Shown here piece after piece: positions 1 through 8,724 of a DNA stretch of 64,000 nt. Under the pieces are notes generated by a model. The model was not told the DNA's origin. It made no database searches and was given only the letters and a program-made list of their open reading frames with translations. A program made the position numbers and the translations under genes. Source of the DNA: Diplonema japonicum (lineage: Eukaryota > Euglenozoa > Diplonemea > Diplonemida > Diplonemidae); contig OZ025657.1 in the NCBI GenBank assembly GCA_964019335.1, forward strand, positions 682,001-746,000, read 5' to 3'. Every line of letters starts with the position of its first letter. Position 1 is the stretch's first letter.

Positions 1-402
1 CGAAACGAATAGAGAGGTGTGTGCGGTGAAATGGGGAAAAAAAAAAAAAAAAAAAAAGGTAACCGCTGGCCGTGCGATCTTGAACCGGATACAACGAAAA
101 ATCATCCAAAACAAGGCGATAATGTACGGCATGATCGTGCTGCTCCTCATCATGATCATCATCATAGTGTGGGTCAACCTTTAGGAAAGGAGTTTCCTCG
201 CTGCCCTTCCACATTTGTGCCATTCTTCTTCTTCTTTTTTTTTTTTTAATACACGCTGCTAACCCTCTTTTTTTTGTCTCTCCTTTCTTTGCTTCGTTTC
301 TTTTGCCCCCCCCCCCCCTCGTTTTTGTTGCTTTTTCGCCAGTTCGGGTGAGTGTACATGTATTTGATGGTTTCCTTCTTTTCTCCACAACCACAGGTCA
401 TC
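1..402. other. 5' spacer, no gene seen
   Basis: No coding region was recognised. The stretch holds an A-run (about 38-57), a T-run (about 236-247) and a C-run (about 306-318). It ends in a pyrimidine-rich tract and the acceptor-like ...CCACAACCACAG just before the TMEM161-like start codon. Open frames here are short and are largely translations of homopolymers. Confidence 0.7.
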
Positions 403-2029
403 ATGCCTTTACTATGGGGGCTCTTCTCACTGCCCACAGTGAGCGAGTTTGGTATTGCAGCCATGCTAGGGAAGATAGGCGCAGGGTGTATAGGAGGCAT
501 GCCTGGGTACTATTGGCCTGCTGACAGAACCATCCGAGGCCTGGCCTTTTTGAGAATGCCCAGCGAAGAGGAGCTTAAAGCTCATGACCTGCACAAGAAG
601 AAGGCCCCGATGGCACTGAGCTGCGACAGCCTGGTGAAGGGAGACCTTTACAGTCTGCCTTTCTCCACGGGGTTCATGGTCTTGGTGAACGCGATGATCC
701 TGCTGACGGCCATCTACCCCCTCAGGTGGCTCTGGGACGAGGCGATGACCCATTCACCCCCGCAGGGCATGGTGCGCGCACTCAACTTCTCTCCCTCCGA
801 CACTGGTGCTGCAGCCGTTCTCTTGATCTCTGTCACCATGCTCCTCGGCCTCCAGCGCACTTGTTACTCCAACAAGGAGGCTGTCGGCATGGGTGGCACC
901 TACGCAGCCCTTGTGGCAGCCATCGCAGCCTTCGGCGTCATCTGCACAGAGGAGATCACTGCGCTGCAGTTCGGGTTTCATGCGTCGTTGCTGGACTTCA
1001 ATAGTTATCTGGAAGGCTTCCAGGTGCGGCATGAGGTGGCCCCCTGGTACTACTCGCTGACCCTGCCGGGGTACTTGACGTCGTCCCTGCTGAGCACCTT
1101 GTGCATCTTCGTGTCCTACGGCCTGACGTCTGCCACATGGAGGCTGGTGAGGTGTCATTATCAGCACAGCGACAGGGCGGCTAGCAGCTTGGCATCCATC
1201 GAGGAGGCTAGGGCTAAGTTCCTGCTCGAGTACAAACTTGGCAAGGTGAACGTACAGGACGGGGACCAGCAGCAACCGCCCACGAACCCCTTGGACAAGG
1301 CGACCGTTGCCGAGCAGTACTACACGTTCTTCTTGAAGCTCTTGTCGTGGGTCTCGCTCACGTTGCCTTTCATGATTGCGAGCACCTTCGTGGGGTCGGA
1401 GAGGTTCACCGCTGACGTGAAGCACATGCGTCTCTGGCTGTGTGTTATGCTCATCGCCTCAAGGCTGTGGCTTTTCAGGTATAAAAATGACAACAACAAC
1501 AACAACAACAGACCGTACCTGCAGACCTACCTGCACCGCGACGTCAACGAGGCGATGATGCAGAGCAAGAACTCAAAGCAATTTGCGTATGGAACTGATA
1601 AAGAAAAAAAGAAAAACTGAACTGAAACGCTCACATCACAGTGAGGTGCTGTCGGGGGTCCACACCAGGGCAGTTGCCCTTCTAGCACGAACAAGCATTC
1701 TGCTCATGGCGCCGATTGGAGTGTATTTGGCCCTGACCGTGTTGAGCCACAGGCTCTTGGTATGCACAACTCAATGCCACCACCACCAACAGGACACACC
1801 CGCTACAGACAACCCTGAGCACATCCTGGCGAACATCTTCGCTCCACGCCTTGTAGCTTCTGAGTACGCCGCCCCCGAAGATGTGGCACCGAAAGCCTTC
1901 TTCGCCAACGTGGTGGGCATCGCCATGTTCTGGATGGCAGCTTCAGAGAGCTTCTTCATCTTGTTCTACTGCACATACCGCTGGGGTCTTCGCTTCTTGA
2001 ATAACATTCTTCCGAAGAAGCGTCAGTAG
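403..2029 (+). CDS. TMEM161-family multipass membrane protein, two introns
   Basis: A multipass membrane protein of about 512 residues after splicing. It resembles animal TMEM161A/B in several places. An early PSEEELKAHD stretch matches the family's PTEEEL region. Alternating hydrophobic segments follow, then an LRLW-like helix and PYLQTYL. The C-terminus is again hydrophobic. The start at 403 (MPLLWGLFS) is chosen because it lies six bases after a CCACAG acceptor; the frame is also open upstream from 352. A GTATGG...CATCACAG intron at 1587-1641 splits one codon and joins NSKQF to EVLSGV. A second, 33-nt GTATAA...AACAG stretch at 1479-1511 leaves the frame open (YKND then six Asn) but interrupts the conserved helix, so it is probably an intron too. 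The cellular role in protists is not known to me. Confidence 0.8.
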
Positions 2030-2175
2030 ACAGTCATTTCGAGCTTAGCGTTCACCTTTTAATAGAGTTTTCCTTGTTTCGGGTTACGACAAAGTTAAGT
2101 GCATTGCCATTGTTTGAAAACCCAAATAAATACTTCAGGAAGGAGGTACTAAGAATAATTTTTAAAGGGGTGGAC

Positions 2176-4362
2176 ATGGAGTACCCCCTGTTGCCTCCTG
2201 AGAAGCTTCTAAAAGAGACACTGGTGACACCTGTGGTGACGATTGACAACAGCTACCTGCACACAGTGCTGCAAGGGATCCTTGGGGCTCTGAAGCTGCA
2301 TGATGCAAAGCTAGGGAAACTACACGATGGGCAGGCGTGGCTTGAGAAAGATGGATTCCGCGAGAAGCTGGGACGCTTAGACTCATTCGGGGAGATGACG
2401 AACGGCCTGATGCGGAGGCTCAGCGCGGTGGAAAAGGAAGCAGAGAAAATCAATGGCCTCGAGATGACCATCCAGTCACGCCCTGATAACGAAACGGTGC
2501 AGACTATGATCGACGATGCGATCGAGCAGCTGAAGAGAGTTGACCGCATCGCAGAGCGCAACGAAGAACGTGCCAAGCAAGACATGAGCTTCCAGAAGCA
2601 GTTGAATAACTTAGCTGAGAAGAACAAAATACTTGAGGAGCAGCTTGCTGACCAAAGCGACACGATTAAGCAGCTCAACGACAAGCTGGCGAATATACCG
2701 AAGCCCGTCAACACGGAAGCACGCATCGAAGCGCTGTACGATGTGTTCGAACTGGACAAGGACAAGGTGTACGAGGCTGTTGAGCACGACAAGGCCAGCA
2801 GACCGGCCACCGCAGATGTTTACCAAGCAGCTGACACAGACGGTGCACGCAGCATGTCCCCAGATGTAGATGCCGAACGGAGTAGAATGGCCTCTGTCGG
2901 GGGTGGCGAGAACCATGGCGAGAACACAGCAGGCAATGAGCCAGGTGCCGGTGGGGGTGAGATGGATGGTGATGCAGGCGCTGATGCGGGTAGGGGTGCA
3001 CGGGACATGACGCACGCACCAGCACCCCGAAGATCGTCGCAGGCTGACAGGAAGTCACTTGATGACATTCGCCGATCACAAGAAATGCCCGACAGGCCCA
3101 ACAATGGCTTCCTCGACTCTCTCCAGACCGCCAGGACAACAACCCTGCCCCGCCCCGGCACCTCGTACTCCGTGGCCTCTATGGCACACCGTGGCAGCTT
3201 TGCATCCGACGCATCTGACTCGAAGCGTGTGAGGCTGCTGCACAACACACCGGCCTTGAGCAGCATCATCAAGAGCCAGCTCACAGAAGTCATTCAAGAG
3301 TTACACGACAGGCTTGAGGCGTACCAGGATAACCTCAACAACAACTTACAGTCTACAAACAGAAAGATCGATGATCTGAACTCGCGCTTCGAGCTGCAGC
3401 AAGACTTGCACCAGCGGACGCTCAGCAGTGCAGGCAGCACATCAAACCCAAAGAAGATATTTGAAGAAAAGCCGGAAGGGAAGGTCGAGATCATGAGGAT
3501 GGAACCCTCTGCAGGCATCCAAGAGCAGCTGGACCGTGTCGCGGCGTATCTCGACAACCACGGCAGAGAGCTGCACGCGTTGAACGATAGGAAGCTCAAT
3601 GTCGATGATTCTCTGCTGGAAGATATGCGCGAGACGCTTGTGATGCTGAACGAAAGACTGAGTGACGTGTGGAAAGAGCTGGAGACAGCGAAGGGCACGG
3701 AACCAGGCAAGGGTGACGTCAAGGCACCATCCTTCAGGGACTTGGAGCACATGTCAAACAAACTGCATGGTCTCGAGATACAGCTGCAGAAGCTCAACAA
3801 GTATAAAGCAAACAGAAGCGAGTTGAACAAAACGAAGGCCATCCTGAGGAAAAGCCAAGAACACGCTCTTGACCTTGCGGTGCAGGGCACTATGGCAGGG
3901 GATGCTACGGCTGCTGTGCGGTACAAGTGCCTCTCCTGCCAGGGGCCTGCAGAAAGGATTGAGGACATGGTTCTTCCTAAGCCAGTCAAGATCTTCCCGC
4001 CAGGTTCAGTGCTTGTGTCGCCCACAGCATCGTCACCCAAGTCGTACATCGAGTGGGCCAACAGGATACCCACCCCGAAGGGGGCTCAGTCGCGCACCCA
4101 CTCTGAGGAAGGTATGTTGTTTGAAGTAACCATGCAACTCATAACAGCACCCTCCCCTTCGCCTCCTTCGAATAAGAAACAGTTCCGCGCAAGGATCGTG
4201 GGCACAGACCGGAAGATTTATCAAGTATGTTGTCTATAGTCACCCTCACCCTCACCCTCACCTTCACAGGGCGGCCTTGGAGATCTCGAGCAGCATTCGA
4301 ACCCTGACGTCGTGCTCCCATTGGAGCAGCAGCCTGACCTCGCAGAGGTGCAGGCAGGGTAG
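2176..4362 (+). CDS. coiled-coil protein with DUF4795/QRICH2-like C-terminus
   Basis: About 701 residues after splicing. The N-terminal third (residues about 40-210) and residues about 410-590 are Lys/Glu/Leu-rich coiled coil. A low-complexity region rich in Gly, Asp, Arg and Pro lies between them (about 245-390). Near residue 585 a YKCLSCQGP motif follows the last coil, as in DUF4795 proteins such as the sperm flagellar protein QRICH2. The assignment is family resemblance only. The ATG at 2176 is chosen because it follows an AG acceptor region; the frame is open further upstream. Two introns are read at 4112-4147 (36 nt, in frame) and 4225-4269 (45 nt). The second carries tandem CACCCT repeats and removes an otherwise in-frame stop at 4237. 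The last exon adds about 30 residues. A flagellar or cytoskeletal role is inferred. Confidence 0.7.
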
Positions 4363-5402
4363 ATGCTGCCACACTAAGAATTCGTTTCTATTTATAGAGC
4401 GTCATGTGTACCTTATGCCTCATGCGACCTCGATACGAATATCTTTCCTTTCATTTTACTGCTGTGCTGTGGTTCTGTTTTTGGTCTATAATAGGGTTCT
4501 GCTGCAAGAATTAAAAAAAAGAAAAAGTAATAACGACACGTGCGTGATGTCGCGTGCGACTCTTCGATGAGGTTTCATTTCCTTTCCTTCTTCTCCTTCT
4601 TCTTCTTTTTTTTGGCGTTGTTCTTTGTTTTTGTTCAAACCCGCATTGTCCCCCCCCCTTTTTTTTGGTTTCTTAGTATTGCACGTATAGCGTTGCTCTT
4701 TGTTCTGAATCCCCCCTCCCCTTCCCTCCCCTCCCCTTCCCTCCCCTCCCCTGCCTGCCAACTTTGCACCTTTGTTATTGCTGCTGCCAGATGCCTTGCA
4801 CATGACACTATGCACGGCTCTCGAAGCAGTCTTCTTGGGACAACACGCACACATAAGAAAAGAAAAGAGGAAAAAAAAAAAAGAAAAAAAAAAAAGAGCT
4901 GCAACCACAAATATAAAGGTGTCACTCCTCGCAGATATAAAAAAAGGGGAAACAAAAAAGAGAGAAAATAATACGCAGAAGCTAGGAGGCAACAAAAAAA
5001 GAGGGGAAAAAAATAGAAGCGAGAAAAAAGGGGGAAACCAAGAAAGAAAGAAAAGAAAAAGCGACGGGCACCAAGTGCCCCGACCTCCCTGCGAATTACA
5101 TTCTAACGTCAGTGATAAAGAGGAACAAGAACTATGCATATATTTGTTCCTGTATAAGGAAGATGGTGCATGCTTATCAGAAGGAAGAATGTATGTGGCT
5201 GGTCCCCCCCCCTTTCCCCCTTTCCCTCCGCTCTTTTTTTTCTCTCAAAAAAAAGAGGAAGCAGCCTCGTGCGAGACGACATCACAGACAATATGATTCC
5301 CCACCACCTCACCCCTACTCCCCATTGCACTCTACACTTACGTGCGACTCTTCTACTTATTTATACTGCTCACTCAGGTTACACAAAAGTGCCTCACATG
5401 TC
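4363..5402. other. spacer with pyrimidine and purine tracts, no gene seen
   Basis: About 1 kb without a convincing gene. It includes a CCCCT/CCCTT pyrimidine microsatellite around 4708-4751, many short A- and T-runs, and a long purine-rich stretch at about 4855-5070. Open frames on both strands are Lys/Phe-rich products of these tracts. The last 60 bases form the acceptor region (CTCACTCAG) of the next gene. Confidence 0.65.
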
Positions 5403-6317
5403 ATGCTACTCTTAACTAGCCTCTATCTAGTGGCTACGGCAGTAAGTATGTCTGTGGGGGGCTGCTCTGTGCTCCCCTTGGGAGACTCCATCACGCAAGG
5501 CATACGGCCTTATGACTCGTACCGACGATGGCTTGCGGAGCAAGGCGGGGACAAGATACAATACGTAGGGGGCATGACAGGGGGGTGTGTCAAGGGGAAC
5601 CCTTCGAAGCAGGAGGAAGGGGTGTGGAAGGCGCACCATGAAGGGCATTGCAACTGGGACTCATGGCGATTTGTAAACGAAGTGAAGGGCATCCTCGAAG
5701 GGGTCGCGCGGAACGGAACGGCTGTGAACGCAGTTCTGATGCACATCGGCACCAACGACATCTTCAATGTGGTGCGGAAGAAACGGTCGGTTAAAGCGCT
5801 CTCTGCAACAGCGGCCAACCTGCGGAGCATCATCACGGCTGTCCATGCCAAGTTCCCTAATGCTACCATCTTCCTGGCGCAGGTCGTGGCTACCACGTAC
5901 CCGGAGCCAACCAAGCATCTCAACAACCTCATCCGCACCCTTGCCACTGTCGACCCCCCTGGGGGCAAGGGTTTGCTGAATCTCGTAAGCTTCCCCCGCT
6001 TTGAGGTAAGCACCCACACCTTTGACACCACGCACCCTAACGAGGCTGGTGAGAGGTATATCGCAGACGTCTGGCACCGAGCTCTAACCGGCTTGGCGTG
6101 CATGAAGGAGCAAGGGACTGTTTTGAACCACACTACCGTCTCCCCCCCTGTTGTCCCTGCTCGTGCCGCCATTGCCGCAAAGGAAGAGGATTTCGTTCTC
6201 TCCCTTCCCGACCTTGTCGTCTTGTCTGCGCTCAGCACCACTCCTCTCGTCATCTGCGGCATGAGGATGGCGTTCAGGGCGCTTAGGTGGTACTTTGTCG
6301 GAAAATTGCTAAGCTAA
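5403..6317 (+). CDS. secreted or membrane SGNH/GDSL hydrolase
   Basis: A 304-residue esterase/lipase-type protein. The first about 20 residues (MLLLTSLYLVATAVS) form a signal peptide. All the key SGNH blocks are visible: PLGDSITQG with the nucleophile Ser near residue 29, HIGTND near residue 115, and DTTHPNEAG near residue 208 carrying the catalytic Asp and His. Substrates of the family include acyl esters, glycans and phospholipids; which one applies here cannot be told. A hydrophobic segment near the C-terminus (PDLVVLSALSTTPLVICG) could anchor it in a membrane, so an extracytoplasmic catalytic domain is likely. The start is chosen at the ATG that begins the signal peptide, 24 nt after a CTCACTCAG acceptor. 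No intron is needed. Confidence 0.85.
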   Translation: MLLLTSLYLVATAVSMSVGGCSVLPLGDSITQGIRPYDSYRRWLAEQGGDKIQYVGGMTGGCVKGNPSKQEEGVWKAHHEGHCNWDSWRFVNEVKGILEGVARNGTAVNAVLMHIGTNDIFNVVRKKRSVKALSATAANLRSIITAVHAKFPNATIFLAQVVATTYPEPTKHLNNLIRTLATVDPPGGKGLLNLVSFPRFEVSTHTFDTTHPNEAGERYIADVWHRALTGLACMKEQGTVLNHTTVSPPVVPARAAIAAKEEDFVLSLPDLVVLSALSTTPLVICGMRMAFRALRWYFVGKLLS

Positions 6318-6831
6318 AAACAATTTACACCCCCCCCCCCGTTTAAAGATGATACTAAACTTGTACTCTTTGTGCCGAGTAAGGATTTACTTTTCTGCAG
6401 AGGGGGGATTTTTTTTACTGCTGCCCTTTTTTTTCTTCTTCCTTCTCCTTTACTCGAGCGAAAAAAAAACCAATAACGACAAGTCTTACCATTATTTTTT
6501 CTCCCCCCCCGATTTTTAATGCTAAAAAAGAGAGAGGGGGGAAAAAAAGTATGCACTTCCGTGCATCTCTTTTTTTTCCCTCCCCTTTTCTTTTTCAACT
6601 AAGAATTTGTATAATTCCTACTCCTAAGTAATAAGAATAGGGAAAACCCCCGCATTCGCAAACTGCTGTCAACTGAACAGAAACTTTGTTTGGAAGAAGA
6701 AGAAGGGGAAAAAAAAAAAAAAAAAAGTGGGCAGCAGCTTCGGAACGCAGCAAGGTGAGTTAAGGGTTATAAGTCCCCCGTTATTATCTTACAAATAATG
6801 AGTCGTGCTTACACCCTTCCAGACACTTAAA
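6318..6831. other. spacer, no gene seen
   Basis: It contains C-, A- and T-runs and mixed purine/pyrimidine tracts, including an A-run near 6709-6726. A pyrimidine stretch ending CACCCTTCCAG lies ten bases before the next ATG and looks like the splice acceptor for the histidine phosphatase gene. No RNA gene or coding region was recognised. Confidence 0.65.
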
Positions 6832-7452
6832 ATGAAAAAGGTGGTGCTAGTACGCCATGCGGAGTCTGAGTTCAACGCAGCCCTAGGAGGAGATGAGTCG
6901 AAGAGGTTCACGGAGAAGATCCAAGGGCTAGTTGACTGCGGAATAACGGAGAATGGGATCAAAAAATGCAACGAATGCCAGGGGTGTGTGGAAGTTGACT
7001 TCTTGGTAGTGAGTCCCTTGAAGAGGGCTATGCAGACCGCTGTCCTCATGTTCCCTAGTGTGGTGGACGGATCCCTAAAACACGAGGTGCAGCCCCTGGC
7101 AGCAGAGCATCTGCTGGATATATGTGACGTGGGGTCTACAAGGGACGCGCTGCAATCTGTGTTCCCATGGGCTAACTTGAACCTGGTCCCTACCACCCCT
7201 TGGTGGCACGCTAAGATGAGCGCTGAACAGACTTGGCCCCTCCTCCCCAAGAACGATCCCTTTGAGCCAGAAGAAATCTTTGCGATGCGAATCACGCAGC
7301 TTAAGGAGTACCTCAAGTCCCTCCCCTACGAGAGGGTGGGCCTCGTGTGCCACTCTCATGTCATCTTCGAAATGACCAAACACGAGAAGGAAGGCGAGAC
7401 ATTCGGGAAGTGGGCTGACAACAACGAGTGTGTCGAGGTCTGCTTGGAGTGA
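6832..7452 (+). CDS. histidine phosphatase superfamily protein (PGM-like)
   Basis: A 206-residue single-exon protein. It begins MKKVVLVRHAES, the RHG-type motif whose His (residue 9) is the phospho-acceptor in the phosphoglycerate mutase/acid phosphatase superfamily. Other expected elements are VSPLKRAMQTA (the conserved SPLxRxxQTA segment) near residue 61, a Glu-containing middle region (EVQPLAAEHLLD), and the second catalytic His in VCHSHV near residue 173. It is closest to the short PGM-like or fructose-2,6-bisphosphatase-like phosphatases, not to glycolytic PGM. The substrate is unknown. The start was placed at 6832 because it follows a CTTCCAG acceptor by ten bases; the frame is open a little further upstream. 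Confidence 0.85.
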   Translation: MKKVVLVRHAESEFNAALGGDESKRFTEKIQGLVDCGITENGIKKCNECQGCVEVDFLVVSPLKRAMQTAVLMFPSVVDGSLKHEVQPLAAEHLLDICDVGSTRDALQSVFPWANLNLVPTTPWWHAKMSAEQTWPLLPKNDPFEPEEIFAMRITQLKEYLKSLPYERVGLVCHSHVIFEMTKHEKEGETFGKWADNNECVEVCLE

Positions 7453-7474
7453 CCACGGCTCGAATAGTGTATTT

Positions 7475-7551
7475 CTTAAAAAATAATAGTGGCAACTTGT
7501 TGGTTAACCTTCGTCAGGTTCAACCGGCTTGTACAAAAGAACAATCGACTC
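7475..7551. repeat. dispersed repeat copy 1 (partner at 48159-48240)
   Basis: This stretch aligns by eye with 48159-48240 over about 75 nt. Shared blocks are TAGTGG, TGTTGG, CAGGTT-AA-CCGGCT, ACAA and ACAATC, ending in CGACTC. Both copies lie in gene-free spacers. AGGTTCAACCGG resembles a Pol III box B and the upstream TGGCAACTTGTTGG weakly resembles a box A. Their spacing is too short for a normal tRNA, so a tRNA-derived SINE is only one option. Confidence 0.5.
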
Positions 7552-7801
7552 CTAACCTTATGACACCCTCCCCCCGCGGGCGGCCAACGAATGCGCCGAC
7601 CTGTTCCACTATTGTGAGAAACCTCTTGATTTTTTTTTTAAACTGCATGAGCGCCGAATCGTTACCTGGGACGCCCCGGCTGGGGTTGAACTGCACACCG
7701 CACGCATTAAGGACGCGGCGGCAACGCAGAAGAAGCCCCAACTCGATCGCGGTACCCCCCCCTGTAATCAAGTAGACAGTTCTTGTGCAGGGCGCCAACA
7801 C
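7520..7801 (-). pseudogene. possible mobile-element coding remnant on the minus strand
   Basis: A 93-residue open frame on the opposite strand to every real gene here. Part of it ([17 protein letters not shown]) recurs at the right edge of the window with one extra codon and mostly synonymous changes (see the repeats at 7640-7688 and 63949-64000). That pattern suggests a decayed protein-coding mobile element and not a cellular gene. I do not recognise the family; no reverse transcriptase, transposase or zinc-knuckle motif can be seen. The reading could also be chance within a non-coding repeat. Confidence 0.3.
7640..7688. repeat. dispersed repeat B, copy 1
   Basis: This 49-nt stretch matches 63949-64000 with only a few substitutions and one 3-nt indel. 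The core GACGCCCCGGCTGGGGTTG is identical in both. The second copy is cut by the window end, so the true repeat is longer. It lies inside the minus-strand open frame described above. Confidence 0.7.
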
Positions 7802-7912
7802 CGGCCTTTAGCTCTTATATATATATGTTTTTTTTTTTTTGAATACTGTTTTTTGTTTTTCTGTTCTTTTTTTTCTTGTTTCTTCCATCCCCTTCATGTT
7901 CCAGGCCCTGCG

Positions 7913-8473
7913 ATGGGGGCGATCCTGAGCCTGCTGGGGCTCGCGGGGTCGACGAAGAAAACCAACATCTTGATGGTAGGGCTGGATGCTGCAGGGAAGA
8001 CGACCATCCTGTACAAGCTGAAACTGGACCAAAAGGACGCGGAGGTGGTGACAACACCCACTGTAGGGTTTAACTTGGAAGTCATAAAGTACAGAAGCCT
8101 GACACTCATGATACGCGACGTGGGGGGGCAGGACAAGCTGCGCAGGTTGTGGAGGAACTACTACGAGGGGACCGATGCCGTGGTCTTCGTGGTGGACAGC
8201 AACGACGGTGACCGCATACCCCTTGCGAAGGAGGAGCTCCACAAGCTGATGAATGACGATTTTCTGAAGAACGCAGTTCTCCTCATCTATGCTAACAAGC
8301 AGGACCAGCCCAACGCTGTGTCACCCGCTACCCTCGCCACGCAACTGGACACCCCGTCCATCCAGTCCAAGGGGTTCAACGTCTTCATTCAACCCACCGT
8401 AGCACTCACCTGCGAAGGCATCTTCGAAGGCCTCGACTGGCTAGCCAACACTCTGAAAAAGCAGGCTCGTTAA
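7913..8473 (+). CDS. ARF-family small GTPase
   Basis: A 186-residue ARF/ARL GTPase controlling membrane traffic or cytoskeletal functions by GTP-dependent membrane binding. All diagnostic motifs are present: Gly2 (MGAILSLLG) for N-myristoylation, the P-loop GLDAAGKTT, switch [10 protein letters not shown], the [12 protein letters not shown] switch II, and NKQD for guanine specificity. The final helix [10 protein letters not shown] is typical of ARFs. The usual TCATSG-like G5 is altered to ALTCEG. Spacing and length match ARF1-like proteins, but an ARL assignment is also possible. The start follows a pyrimidine-rich leader ending in TTCCAG by eight bases. The open frame extends upstream through that leader, which is not coding. 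Confidence 0.92.
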   Translation: MGAILSLLGLAGSTKKTNILMVGLDAAGKTTILYKLKLDQKDAEVVTTPTVGFNLEVIKYRSLTLMIRDVGGQDKLRRLWRNYYEGTDAVVFVVDSNDGDRIPLAKEELHKLMNDDFLKNAVLLIYANKQDQPNAVSPATLATQLDTPSIQSKGFNVFIQPTVALTCEGIFEGLDWLANTLKKQAR

Positions 8474-8724
8474 TCTTTAATACATACAGAAAAGATAGGG
8501 GGTGGGGCAACTAAAGGGGAAATACATGTTTTAAACACAACAATAGCTTGAAAGGAGCCGATCCTTCTATCCTAGTGTTTTTTTTTCTTCTTTTTTTTTT
8601 TCTTCCCTTCTACTCATGTGGGATTTGTCGTTAAGCATCGTGTTTTTTTTTTTAATCCTTAACCATAATGTTTTCTTCTTCATTTTCAAACATTTATGTT
8701 CTCGCAGGCAGCCAAGCAATCACC

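Noticed and set aside
58..97. GGTAACC...TTGAACCGG stretch resembling repeat B and a reverse box B
   Set aside because: The match to repeat B is short and gapped, and no box A or acceptor pairing could be found, so neither a tRNA nor a third repeat copy can be supported.
4855..5296. Lys-rich ORF in the spacer
   Set aside because: Translation of purine tracts, with no acceptor and no motif.
7475..7551. tRNA gene
   Set aside because: A and B box-like sequences are present but too close together, and no cloverleaf can be drawn.
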